From contig JAQGDG010000153.1 in assembly GCA_029844215.1 (NCBI GenBank), positions 238,574-302,573 on the forward strand: a stretch of DNA of 64,000 bases. The letters run 5' to 3'. This document shows positions 23,233 through 35,375 of the stretch, piece by piece. Positions within the stretch are counted from its first letter, which is position 1. Every line of letters begins with the position of its first letter. The stretch comes from Przewalskia tangutica. Its lineage: Eukaryota > Streptophyta > Magnoliopsida > Solanales > Solanaceae. The notes under the pieces were generated by a model, which saw only the letters and a program-made list of their open reading frames with translations, searched no databases and had not been told where the DNA came from. A program made the translations under genes and the position numbers.

Positions 23233-26200
23233 TGTCGCGCCCTTTTCCGGCCGCGGCATCCTAAAATAAAAGCGAGCCCTGCTTAATAAGAAATGTTAAA
23301 AATGTTTTTAAAAGAATGCTAGAATTGCAAAAAAGTGCTAAAATGCTAAAGATGCTAAAGTTTAAAAGGGTGCTAAAATGCTAAAGGGTTCGCGGAGTCG
23401 CCACCTAATTAATTTGGGTGAATTAGGACACCTAAATGTTTAACTAGTTTAAAGTAAACATTAACTCCATTTTAATGGTCTGCTAACTTAATGAGATTCT
23501 GGGTAAGGGTTCTTTATTAATCTAGAGGGAAGGGGTTAGGCACCTCTAAGATCCGCTTAACTTGCGGTTGTCTGCCAAACCTAGGGTAATTATTATATTT
23601 TAAAATGCTAAGTAAAAGCTCTTCTGTTTAACAAAACGCTAAAAATGTTAAAATGTTTAAAAGGTTAAAAAGGCTAAAAGTGCAAAAGTGCTAGAATATT
23701 AAAATGCTGAAATACTAACAGGAGTGCCAAGTTTTAAAGAAGATGCTAAAAGTGTTAAAAATGCTTGAAAGCTTAAAAGATGCTAAAGGTGCAAGATGCT
23801 ATTTCGCCCTATTTATTTCGGCCGCGACGTTTCTTTTCTAAACTCCTGCCGCTTAATAAAAGGGTTAGAAAATAATAAAAAATAAAACTAAAATGTTAAA
23901 CGTTTAAAAGACTTGAAGATTTTTAAGATGCCAAGGGGTGCTAAAATAGAAAAGATGCTAGGGTACTAAAGGTGTTTATTATTTGTAAAAAGATAGTATG
24001 AAGTTTGGTTTATGTGCCATAGATTTATTTGTGAAATTAAAGAAGTGAAGCGTTAGTTTTAGATACGCAATTTTAATAATTCAGGCAAAGGTTAGATATA
24101 AATGACAAGCCTAAGATAAATAATTTAAAGTGCATTTCCAATTTTAAAACTACCCTTTGATTCGTGTATTCAAGGATTAATTGTTCTAGACAGCCTATTA
24201 ATTACAAATTAAATAATTAGGCAACAATTTAAACAAATAAGATGAAGGTGGATATGATCGCGGCTTCCAAGACGCGTGGCGACATCGTCTCATCCTATTT
24301 GGTCTTAGGAATTTCTGAAGCGGGAATGCAGATGCGGGTGCGGGTTGCCATTTAAAATGACTTGCGATGAGTCTCGCCGTGAGACTCTTTATTTTGCTCC
24401 GGTGCATGCCATGTAAAAAAAAAAAGAAAGATAAGGAATTAGAACTTATTCAGACTCATAAAACGATTATAAGAAACCAAAAAATGAAATAAATTCAGCA
24501 ATGCACGACTCGAATTTGATTATAGCAATACCAAGATAAATCATCAACCCCAGCTCAATAGAATTTTACATTTTGTTCAGTCCAAACACTAGGCATTCTT
24601 GAAAGTGGCTGATAAATCTGACTAGTAATATTTAATACACAAAATGTCATACTTTGTCACACGGAGTCCAGCTCCCATATCCTAGACAGAACATGTAGGC
24701 AGGTCATTCAAGCACAAAAACTACAACTGATCATCTTTAGGGCCTTGGTTTCTATATAACAAGCTTCCAGTAAACCATAAGCTAATCCACAGTATATATT
24801 TAGAATTATACTAGGCATGATACCACTTTCTAAATAGAAAGAAACTGATCACATGCATCATAGAGCATACTCGATCACAGTTCAGACTATATGATGATAT
24901 GATATCACTTTATCAAACACAACATTCTAACATAGCATCAAGCATGCCTTAAGTTGTGCACCGTCATGTCACCCTCAGAACCCTTACAGGATGTGCTATA
25001 TTTGACAGGATGAAACTTCAAAAAGAAAACAAGTATACATTACTTCATCCAGAAACCAGAAAACATATGTAAGGTTCATCTTGTCTATCATAGACAACTT
25101 CATACTAGTTTAGGAATGCTAGGTAACAAAAACCAGAAAAATTTAAACCACACTACTTCCAAGTCATAAAGGGATACCTAAACAGCTCATATAACATATA
25201 TTCAAGGCAGTCAACACTTTTAACTTAGAAGAAGCATATAATTATATTCAAATCACACATTGTTGTGGCAATGCTCCTAGACATGCATGTCATAGTCAAG
25301 AGGGTCATAAAGCACAACTTTAAGTCTAACAACAACTAGCATGTAAGATACATTGGGTTCACCCAAAGGCACTTAACGGTCGAGACATTCCAAACATTCT
25401 GTTTACAAATATCAGATCAGTCAGCAAGGCCAATCAAACATACATGAGGCTCCTATTGACTATTTCTAGATTCATTAGGCAAACTATGATCAAAATAACA
25501 AGTGTTCATACAAATATTAACAAGCATGACAACTAGTTAATACATGCATAATTAGTCATACCAGCACATATATCACACTGATTCCAGTAGGTAAACACGT
25601 CAATTTAAACCAGCAACAAATTAACCTAAACATGTATTAACCAAGCTGGAGATCTAATACCATATAACGTGTGGCTTTTAGAACTATGCTCACTAATCAT
25701 ATTTCGATTACTTTACAGAATACTCCTACATCTCGTCTAAACAGAATTACACATGCTCGAAACACAGATTGAATGAGAAAATATGAAAGGAGGCGAGATT
25801 ACCTTCTCCGGACAGCGACCCGGGGCAGCGTATCAAGTCGTCGGAGCCACTCGACGGGTTTCGGGTTTGCGATGCGAATAGAAGGGAAAGTATGCTGGTA
25901 GGTTTCTTTGCTGGAATTAAAAGAGAAGGGATTCGAACTACTGCTAAGGGTGTCCTTATCGATTGCTACCCCCCCCTGACTGAACTCTACTGTGAATCCC
26001 CGATCGATGCCTCTGGGTCTATGCTATGGGTGTGCTAACTGTGGCTGCCCTACTCTGTCTATCTTACTGGGTTCGACACTACTGCTAAGGTCCCCGATTG
26101 CTATCTCACTGCCCTTCATCCCTCAGAATTCGACTGATCTCTGTTCTACGCTCCCCTCTCATCTACTGTGCTCTGCCCCTTATATTGTGCTCCCCCTTCT

Positions 26201-27339
26201 ATTGTGCTCTGCCCCTTCTATTGTGCTCTCCCATTGTGCTCGACTTGCATGTGCTTATATAGCCCTCCTTTGAGTTCTAATAATGGTAAGGAAATGACTG
26301 AGGCTGATTTTGGAAGATATTGGTGCTGATTCGTATTGATTGGCTACTGATTTTGTGCGATTCGAACGGTTATGGTAAGGAAATGATTGAGGTTTATGGT
26401 AGGAAACCGAAGTAAGCGTGGATAAAGGAAAGCCCGGATTCTCCGAAATCCGCATGGCGGCGATTGAGGCTTTCTAAGTTTAGGTTTGTTTGAGGTTCGT
26501 CCGCGGAGACGGCAAGAAAGGGATATATCCGCGTGAAGCCGCAACGTTTAAAAGGAAATGGTCGGGTGCAAAGAAACGGGCACAGTAGTTGGGTGGGTAG
26601 AGTTTTGGTATGGGGTGGGTTAGGCAAATTAAGGGGTATTGAAGTGGGTAGTTATTAGGGTGTTGGGTATTAAGTTAGTGGGTATTTAATTAGGTAGTGT
26701 TTAATTAGGCTTTTAATTCTAGGAGTTAATTAATTAGCTAATTAATTCTAGGCAAGTGTATTAATTAATTAGTGATAACTTAAATTAACAAATGTGATTA
26801 AAATAATTAGGTGCTTCATTAATCTAATTGTTATGATAAAGCCTTGCGTGTTATTTAATTAATGCTTAATGCTTTAGGGCGACGCTATTATTTAAAATTT
26901 TATTGTTATGCATTATTGCGAGGTTAAATTAAAATTAAAATGAGCTTAGATTGAATTATTTAAATGCTAATGCAAATATGATTTTTAAGAATTGTTTTAA
27001 AGCTTTTATAAATGCGACGCTATTAAATGCATGTATTAGATTAAAATTGATTTTAAAGTTACCAATGATTACTAATAAATGCGGCTATGCTACCTGACAC
27101 GACGTTATCGCTAAATTATTTATTTTATGCATTTATTAATTATTTAAGAATTACGACAAAGCTTAAAGTTAATGCGGGCGCGGGACTCTAAGTGTTTAAA
27201 ACTCTACGTAAGACGCGATGCCATTATTTAATGTTTTATTGTTGTATTTTATTATAAAAATCCTAAAAAATTATTTTACAGAATTAGTGTAATTTTATGG
27301 TTAATGACTGGACGGGAGGGTCAAAATTGGGTGTCAACA
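23233..27339 (-). repeat. 3' LTR of nested element
   Basis: About 4.1 kb, nearly identical in order to 31247-35370. It holds CTAAAATGC-type short repeats (23330-23790), a CTGTGCTCTGCCCC-rich promoter-like stretch (26100-26240) and AATTAATTAG-rich tracts (26690-26780). Confidence 0.9.
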
Positions 27340-27474
27340 GATGTCCCTCTTTGTATGGAGATGATGGAAGAATCTTCGGACAAAGACGTTGACTCATAGC
27401 CAATTTTGTCTCGATCTTGAGTGCGAAATCTTTGGCGGTGAAAGGTGACACAAAAAAAAAAAAAAAAAAACTGT

Positions 27475-27660
27475 CCCAGTGTCGAGTTATGACGACACTG
27501 GGTTACCATGGTCTAAACACCAAGGCAGGCTAACGCGGACTCAAAGATGTCCCAGTGTCGAGTTATGACGACACTGGGCTACCATGGTCAAAACACCAAG
27601 GCGGGCTAATGCGGGCTTAAAAATGTCCCAGTGTCGAGTTATGATGACCAGGTTATGGTC
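27475..27660. repeat. Three 76-bp repeats with a perfect 10-bp hairpin
   Basis: CCCAGTGTCG-AGTTATGA-CGACACTGGG is perfect at 27475-27502 and 27551-27578. A decayed third copy starts near 27627. It lies between the tandem array and the purine tract. A weaker form in the outer element, near 37590-37615, keeps CCCGGTGTCG and CGACAGGG. Confidence 0.85.
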
Positions 27661-28259
27661 TAAAAGTAAAAGAAAATAAGCGGCTTGAACACAGGGTGTC
27701 TTGCTATGGCTTGTGGTGTTGGGTTCTACGATGAAGTGGAAGCGAGTGGGCCGACGGCAGGCGCTACGCGATCGTTGGGAAGGTTGGCCCCGACAGATTG
27801 CCGGTTGTTGTAAGAAAATCCACGTTGTGCTCGCTCCTGCGTGCTAAGACTTGAACAAGCGGTTAGTGCATGCTGTTAAGGCAAAATGATGATGCATAAT
27901 TTTAAAGTAATGCAATGTGAGTAGAAAAGGTTATCTGCAAAAATATGATGCTTTGTGTTGATGCGATCTTGCAAATGTTGTGATTTCGCCGCGCGGGCGT
28001 GTTGCGATTGTGAATGCGGATCGTTGTCGCTGCTGCATTGCCCACGTAGGCCGTGTTGATGCGATCTTTTGCAAATCTTGTGATTTTTCGACCTTACGCA
28101 GGCGTGTTGCGATTGTGAGCGCGGACATGTCGTCGCTTCTTTGCAAATGTACACCGTAGACTAAAGCTCAAGAAAGAGTTAGTGCATAAGCGCTAAGGCG
28201 AATAAAGCATGAATGAGAGGAAATGCAATTTTGAAGCAGAGAAAAATCGTCCCTGTGCA

Positions 28260-29080
28260 GATGTGATATGCTGATGATGGCGTCGTTTTGGACTTCTTTG
28301 TCTTGATAACGTCGTTACTGGACGTCTTTCTTCTTTGGCGTCGTTGCGTGACGCAATCTTGATGGTGTCGTTGCTGGACCTGATGTTGATAACGTCGTTA
28401 CTGGGCGTGTTCTTCTTTGGCGTCGTTGCGTGGACGCAATCGCGATGGTGTCGTTGCACGGACATAATGTTCTTTGGCGTCGTTGTGTAAACGCGTCGAT
28501 GGCGTCGTTACTGGGCGATGTTCTTTCTGGCGTCGTTGCGTAGGCAATCTTGATGATGTCGTTGCCTTGACATAATCGCGATCGCGTCGTTACTGGGCGT
28601 ATTCTGCTTTGGCGTCGTTGCGTAGACGCAATCGCGATGATGTCGTTACTGGACATAATGTTCTTTGGCGTCGTTGTGTAGGCAATCGCGATGGCGTCGT
28701 TACTGGGCGTGTTCTTCTTGGCGTCGTTGCGTAGGCGCGTCGCGATGATGTCGTTACTGGACATAATGTTCTTTGGCGTCGTTGTGTAAACGCAATCTTG
28801 ATGGCGTCGTTACTGGGCGTGTTCTTCTTGGCGTCGTTGCGTAGACGCAATGCTGATGATGTCGTTGCCTGGACATAATGCTGATAACGTCGTTGCACGG
28901 GCGTGTTCTTCTTGGCGTCGTTGCGTGAAGCCAATCTTGATGGTGTCGTTGCTTGGACCACAATCGTCGCGTCGTTGCACGGGCGTATTCTTTGCTGGCG
29001 TCGTTGCGTAAGCGCAATCGCGATGATGTCGTTGCACGGACGCAATCGCGCGCGTCGTTGCACGGGCGTATTCTTCTTTG
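28260..29080 (-). repeat. Tandem array of about 60 bp units
   Basis: About a dozen diverged copies built on GGCGTCGTTGCGTAGACGCA and GATGTCGTTACTGGACATAA. In the element's own direction the array lies between the missing coding region and the 3' LTR, where Ogre-type elements commonly carry hypervariable repeats. Confidence 0.85.
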
Positions 29081-31224
29081 GCTGCTCTTAGAATAAATGC
29101 TCCGAACTAAGCTTGAAAGCGTTAGTGTATACCTGTTTAAACAAAATGATAAATATATATGAGAAATGCAATTATGTGAATAAGGATGTCTTCCCTGTAT
29201 GATATGTGGGGTGTTGTGAATGCTGAGATGTTGTCCTTGGGCGGACATGCTAGATGCTGCCACTGACGAATTGTCATGATGCCTTTGTTGTGATGCATTC
29301 GTGAACCATGTGGATTGTCATGATGTCTTTGTTGTGCGTTTGTGCACTGCATGAGTTGCAATTTGACTCTAGGCCCGAGCTGATGCGCTATAATTTGTTG
29401 CGGACTTTTGAATTCTGACTGTTGATTGTCGGTGCCTCTATCTCTCGAGCGTATGGAATCCTATTCGTCGGTGTCCTTTCGTGGCGAAGTCCTTAAAGAT
29501 GTCCCAGTTTTGACTGACGAAACTGAGTCGGATATATGTCGTCGCCTGGACATAATGCTGATAACGTCGTTGCCTGGACGTGTTGCTGCTGCTCCTGTAG
29601 GATAGATGCTCCTGCAAGCTTGAGAAAACATTAGTGTATACCTGTTTAAATGAAATGGTAAACACATACGAGAAGTGCAATTTTATGGGTAGAGATGTTG
29701 TCCCTGCTACGCCAGATGAATACTGAGATGTCGTCCTTGCATGGACATGCTAAATGCTGCCACTGACGAATTGCCATGATGCCTCTGTTGGGTGTGATGC
29801 ATTGGTTGCCAATTTGACTTTGTGCCCTAGTTGATGCGCTAGGTTTTGTTGCGGAACTCTGAACTTTGATTGCCGATTGTTGATGCCCCTTTCTGCTGCT
29901 GCTGCTTCTGATGCGGACTTTGGATTGTTGTCATCCTCTGCCTTTGTTGCTTTTGCTGCTTCTGCTAATACGAAGAAACCTTTCGTCGTATTTTCCATTT
30001 CGGCTATTGCACTTTCTGCTTTTGTTAATATGAAAAGACCTGCGCTCAAAGAAAATTTGTGAGTTTTGGGGGGGGTCGATTCGTATCTGACTTTGCTGCC
30101 TTGTTCCTTGACATCTGCGTGCCTGGCCTGTTTGGACTTGCAATCCCTGTCTGGTTTCCTATATGGTCCCAGTTTCGAAAAGGGTGTCTGGCCTAACGTG
30201 GGTCTCAATGTAGTTGCTTGTATGTAGTGATGTTTCTGGGCCTTCTGATTTCGGCCTGTAGGGTTGCGAGGTGCTCGATCGGATCTATGCTGCCTTTCTT
30301 TTCTGAGACCCCTGCTTTGCCTATAGGAACGAGCGATTCGACTCGTTCGCTCGATGCCGCCGAATCGGTCGTATCATTTGGACCGTGCCTTTGGTTTTGT
30401 GAAGTATTGATGCTCTGCCATTGCTTAGTCAAATACAAATCGACCTTTGGGGGAAGATGCTAAATCTTTCTAAAAATGCAACAAACGGTGTTAGCATAAA
30501 GCACATAATTTGCGGGTATGTAGCAGATATATTGCACATAGCACATTCAAACGTTTCCTAACATGCAGGGGGACCTCTTTATGCGGTAAGCCTAAGCGTC
30601 AACTTATGCGAGATTATGACGGATTCGTCCAAGTCGTCCAACTATAATGCCTTTGTTGGAAATGGCGACCAAATGACGGTGCACTTTTCCCAATTTCAGC
30701 ATGTCATGATTGGGCTTGGATTTGTCTGTCATTGTCACGCTACACATAATATCTTTGGTTGGTCGTTGGGTTGAGAAACCCGTCGACAAGTTTGGTGTCT
30801 TCCTAATTGTGGTGTCGATGCGAGGCCACCGCTAAGGTAAATGCATGCGTGCCCTAAAATAAGGGTGGTATAGCTCATCTTAAGTTTGCTAAGATTTGGC
30901 TTTTACGGGCCTTGAGTTCCCGAGCGGACAACTCGAGTGAAGGCTCTGCGACCCGGTTAGGCCAAGGCGCTCACGTATATTACCAACTCTCCTAAATTTG
31001 GTTTTTGAAGAAAGAATTTTCTTTGATGCACCAGCGCACCTCGCATGTAGTGTGTGATTGTGTGAATTTTCCAGAGTGGAAGAAATATGAGCGGAATGCC
31101 AGTTTAAGGAAGGCAGTAAAGCAGGTAGCAAAAATAAATAAAACAAAATACAACACACAAAAATTAAATGCCAAAGTAATTGCCAAATAATTATCCTAGA
31201 TCTGTTGTGGTTAAGAACCTAAAA

Positions 31225-31242
31225 TCCCCAGCAGAGTCGCCA
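31225..31242 (-). other. Primer-binding site of nested element
   Basis: TCCCCAGCAGAGTCGCCA on the plus strand is the exact complement of the outer element's primer site. Four bases separate it from the LTR end at 31247, fixing the minus orientation. Confidence 0.8.
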
Positions 31243-31246
31243 TTTC

Positions 31247-34200
31247 TGTCGCGCCCTTTTCCGGCCGCGGCATCCTAAAATAAAAGCGAGCCCTGCTTAA
31301 TAAGAAATGTTAAAAATGTTTTTAAAAGAATGCTAGAATTGCAAAAAGTGCTAAAATGCTAAAGATGCTAAAGTTTAAAAGGGTGCTAAAATGCTAAAGG
31401 GTTCGCGGAGTCGCCACCTAATTAATTTGGGTGAATTAGGACACCTAAATGTTTAACTAGTTTAAAGTAAACATTAACTCCATTTTAATGGTCTGCTAAC
31501 TTAATGAGATTCTGGGTAAGGGTTCTTTATTAATCTAGAGGGAAGGGGTTAGGCACCCTCTAAGATCCGCTAACTTGCGGTTGTCCTGCCAAACCTAGGG
31601 TAATTATTATATTTTAAAATGCTAAGTAAAAGCTCTTCCTGTTTAACAAAACGCTAAAAAATGTTAAAATGTTTAAAAAGGTTAAAAAGGCTAAAAGTGC
31701 AAAAGTGCTAGAATATTAAAATGCTGAAATACTAACAGGAGTGCCAAGTTTTAAAGAAGATGCTAAAAGTGTTAAAAATGCTTGAAAGCTTAAAAGATGC
31801 TAAAGGTGCAAGATGCTATTTCGCCCTATTTCGGCCGCGACGTTTCTTTTCTAAACTCCTGCCGCTTAATAAAAGGGTTAGAAAATAATAAAAAAAATAA
31901 AACTAAAATGTTAAACGTTTAAAAGACTTGAAGATTTTTAAGATGCCAAGGGGTGCTAAAATAGAAAAGATGCTAGGGTACTAAAGGTGTTTATTATTTG
32001 TAAAAAGATAGTATGAAGTTTGGTTTATGTGCCATAGATTTATTTGTGAAATTAAAGAAGTGAAGCGTTAGTTTTAGATACGCAATTTTAATAATTCAGG
32101 CAAAGGTTAGATATAAATGACAAGCCTAAGATAAATAATTTAAAGTGCATTTCCAATTTTAAAACTACCCACCCCAGTTCATGTATTCAAGGATTAATTG
32201 TTCTAGACAGCCTATTAATTACAAATTAAATAATTAGGCAACAATTTAAACAAATAAGATGAAGGTGGATATGATCGCGGCTTCCAAGACGCGTGGCGAC
32301 ATCGTCTCATCCTATTTGGTCTTAGGAATTTCTGAAGCGGGAATGCAGATGCGGGTGCGGGTTGCCATTTAAAATGACTTGCGATGAGTCTCGCCGTGAG
32401 ACTCTTTATTTTGCTCCGGTGCATGCCATGTAAAAAACAAGAAAGATAAGGAATTAGAACTTATTCAGACTCATAAAAACGATTATAAGAAACCAAAAAA
32501 TGAAATAAATTCAGCAATGCACGACTCGAATTTGATTATAGCAATACCAAGATAAATCATCAACCCCAGCTCAATAGAATTTTACATTTTGTTCAGTCCA
32601 AACACTAGGCATTCTTGAAAGTGGCTGATAAATCTGACTAGTAATATTTAATACACAAAATGTCATACTTTGTCACACGGAGTCCAGCTCCCATATCCTA
32701 GACAGAACATGTAGGCAGGTCATTCAAGCACAAAACTACAACTGATCATCTTTAGGGCCTTGGTTTCTATATAACAAGCTTCCAGTAAACCATAAGCTAA
32801 TCCACAGTATATATTTAGAATTATACTAGGCATGATACCACTTTCTAAATAGAAAGAAACTGATCACATGCATCATAGAGCATACTCGATCACAGTTCAG
32901 ACTATATGATGATATGATATCACTTTATCAAACACAACATTCTAACATAGCATCAAGCATGCCTTAAGTTGACAGACCATCATGTCACCCTCAGAACCCT
33001 TACAGGATGTGCTATATTTGACAGGATGAAACTTCAAAAAGAAAACAAGTATACATTACTTCATCCAGAAACCAGAAAACATATGTAAGGTTCATCTTGT
33101 CTATCATAGACAACTTCATACTAGTTTAGGGATGCTAGGTAACAAAAACCAGAAAAAATTTAAACCACACTACTTCCAAGTCATAAAGGGATACCTAAAC
33201 AGCTCATATAACATATATTCAAGGCAGTCAACACTTTTAACTTAGAAGAAGCATATAATTATATTCAAATCACACATTGTTGTGGCAATGCTCCTAGACA
33301 TGCATGTCATAGTCAAGAGGGTCATAAAGCACAACTTTAAGTCTAACAACTAGCATGTAAGATACATTGGGTTCAGCCAAAGGCACTTAACGTCGAAGAC
33401 ATTCCAAACATTCATTTACAAATATCGATCGATCGTGAGGCCAATCAAACATACATGAGGCTCCTATTGACTATTTCTAGATTCATTAGGCAAACTATGA
33501 TCAAAATAACAAGTGTTCATACAAATATTAACAAGCATGACAACTAGTTAATACATGCATAATTAGTCATACCAGCACATATATCACACTGATTCCAGTA
33601 GGTAAACACGTCAATTTAAACCAGCAACAAATTAACCTAAACATGTATTAACCAAGCTGGAGATCTAATACCATATAACGTGTGGCTTTTAGAACTATGC
33701 TCACTAATCATATTTCGATTACTTTACAGAATACTCCTACATCTCGTCTAAACAGAATTACATGCTCGAAACACAGATTGAATGAGCAAATATGAAAGGA
33801 GGCGAGATTACCTTCTCCGGACAAATTCGGCGTATCAAGTCGTCGAAGCCACTCGACGGTTTCGGGTTTGCGATGCGAATAGAAGGAAAGTATCTTTGGT
33901 AGGTTTCTTTCTTTGGAATTAAAGAGAGGGATTCGAACTCATCGCTAGGGTGTCCTTATCGATTGCTACCCCCCCCTGACTGAACTCTACTGTGAATCCC
34001 CGATCGATGTCTCTGGGTCTATGCTATGGGTGTGCTAACTGTGGCTGCCCTACTCTGTCTATCTTACTGGGTTCGACACTACTGCTAAGGTCCCCGAGTG
34101 CTATCTCACTGCCCTTCATCCTCGAGTCGGTGATCTGCTCTACGCTCCTCTCATCTGTGCTCGCCCTTATATTGTGCTCCCCCTTCTATTGTGCTCTGCC

Positions 34201-35370
34201 CCTTCTATTGTGCTCTCCCATTGTGCTCGACTTGCATGTGCTTATATAGCCCTCCTTTGAGTTCTAATAATGGTAAGGAAATGACTGAGGCTGATTTTGG
34301 AAGATATTGGTGCTGATTCGTATTGATTGGCTACTGATTTTGTGCGATTCGAACGGTTATGGTAAGGAAATGATTGAGGTTTATGGTAGGGGAAACCGAC
34401 TGGGGTGCGTGGATAAAGGAAAGCCCGGATTCTCCGGCGAGAAATCCGGGCATGGCGGCGACGATTGAGGCTTTCTCTAAGTTTAGGTTTGTTTGAGGGC
34501 TGCTGGTCTGCGGGAGACGAAGTGAAGAAAGGGATATATCTGGGCGTGGGCTGCTGGCAACGTTTAAAAGGGAAATGGGCTGCGGGTGCAAAAGAAACGG
34601 GCCTGAGTAGTTGGGCTGGGTAGAGTTTTAGGGGGTATGGGCTGTGGGTTAGACGAAATTAAGGGGGTATTGGGCTGGGTAGTTATTAGGGTGTTGGGTA
34701 TTAAGTTAGTGGGTATTTAATTAGGTAGTGTTTAATTAGGCTTAATTCTAGGAGTTAATTAATTAGCTAATTAATTCTAGGCAAGTGTATTAATTAATTA
34801 GTGATAACTTAATTTAACAAATGTGATTAAAATAATTAGGTGCTTCATTAATCTAATTGTTATGATAAACGCGGGCGTGTTATTTAATTAATGCTTAATG
34901 CTTTAGGACGCGACGCTATTATTTAAAATTTTATTGTTATGCATTATTGCGAGGTTAAATTAAAATTAAAATGAGCTTAGATTGAATTATTTAAATGCTA
35001 ATGCAAATATGATTTTTAAGAATTGTTTTAAAGCTTTTATAAATGCGACGCTATTAAATGCATGTATTAGATTAAAATTGATTTTAAAGTTACCAATGAT
35101 TACTAATAAATGCGGCTATGCTACCTGACACGACGTTATCGCTAAATTATTTATTTTATGCATTTATTAATTATTTAAGAATTACGACAAAGCTTAAAGT
35201 TAATGCGGGCGCGGGACTCTAAGTGTTTAAAACTCTACGTAAGACGCGATGCCATTATTTAATGTTTTATTGTTGTATTTTATTATAAAAATCCTAAAAA
35301 ATTATTTTACAGAATTAGTGTAATTTTATGGTTAATGACTGGACGGGAGGGTCAAAATTGGGTGTCAACA
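31247..35370 (-). repeat. 5' LTR of nested element
   Basis: About 4.12 kb, beginning TGTCGCGCCCTTTTCCGG on the plus strand and ending GGGTGTCAACA. It differs from the left LTR mainly by clustered small replacements rather than scattered substitutions. Confidence 0.9.
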
Positions 35371-35375
35371 GAATG

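Larger units (their letters stand above)
27340..31246 (-). other. Internal region of nested element, non-coding
   Basis: From its 5' side (right) it holds the primer site, a leader shared with the outer element (30850-31060), a block ending AACTCACAAATTTTCTTTGAGC also found near 36110-36140, the tandem array at 28260-29080, the hairpin repeats at 27475-27660 and the purine tract at 27340-27358. The reading frames longer than 100 codons lie in the array or the leader and match no retroelement protein. Confidence 0.75.
23233..35370 (-). mobile_element. Nested Tat/Ogre-like LTR element, minus strand, non-coding, 12.1 kb
   Basis: Two LTRs of 4.1 kb flank a 3.9 kb internal region. On the minus strand the LTR starts TGTTGACACCCAATTTTGACC and ends GGGCGCGACA. 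The primer site (31225-31242) is beside the right LTR and the purine tract (AAAGAGGGACATC on the minus strand) is beside the left one, fixing the orientation. Flanks GCATG (23228-23232) and GAATG (35371-35375) form a 5-bp target duplication with one mismatch. The leader and tail match the outer element, so they are relatives, but this LTR is almost twice as long. No gag-pol frame is present. Confidence 0.85.

Noticed and set aside
28315..29263. Overlapping minus-strand frames of 149, 157 and 169 codons
   Set aside because: They lie in the 60-bp tandem array, overlap in several frames and repeat Arg/Thr/Asn-rich words; no conserved domain.
29750..30208. 152-codon minus-strand frame in the nested element
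   Set aside because: Runs in the element's sense direction but has no gag, pol or Ogre ORF1-like motif I could recognise; low-complexity Ala/Glu/Lys stretch. Kept as non-coding leader, though a short ORF1 relic cannot be excluded.
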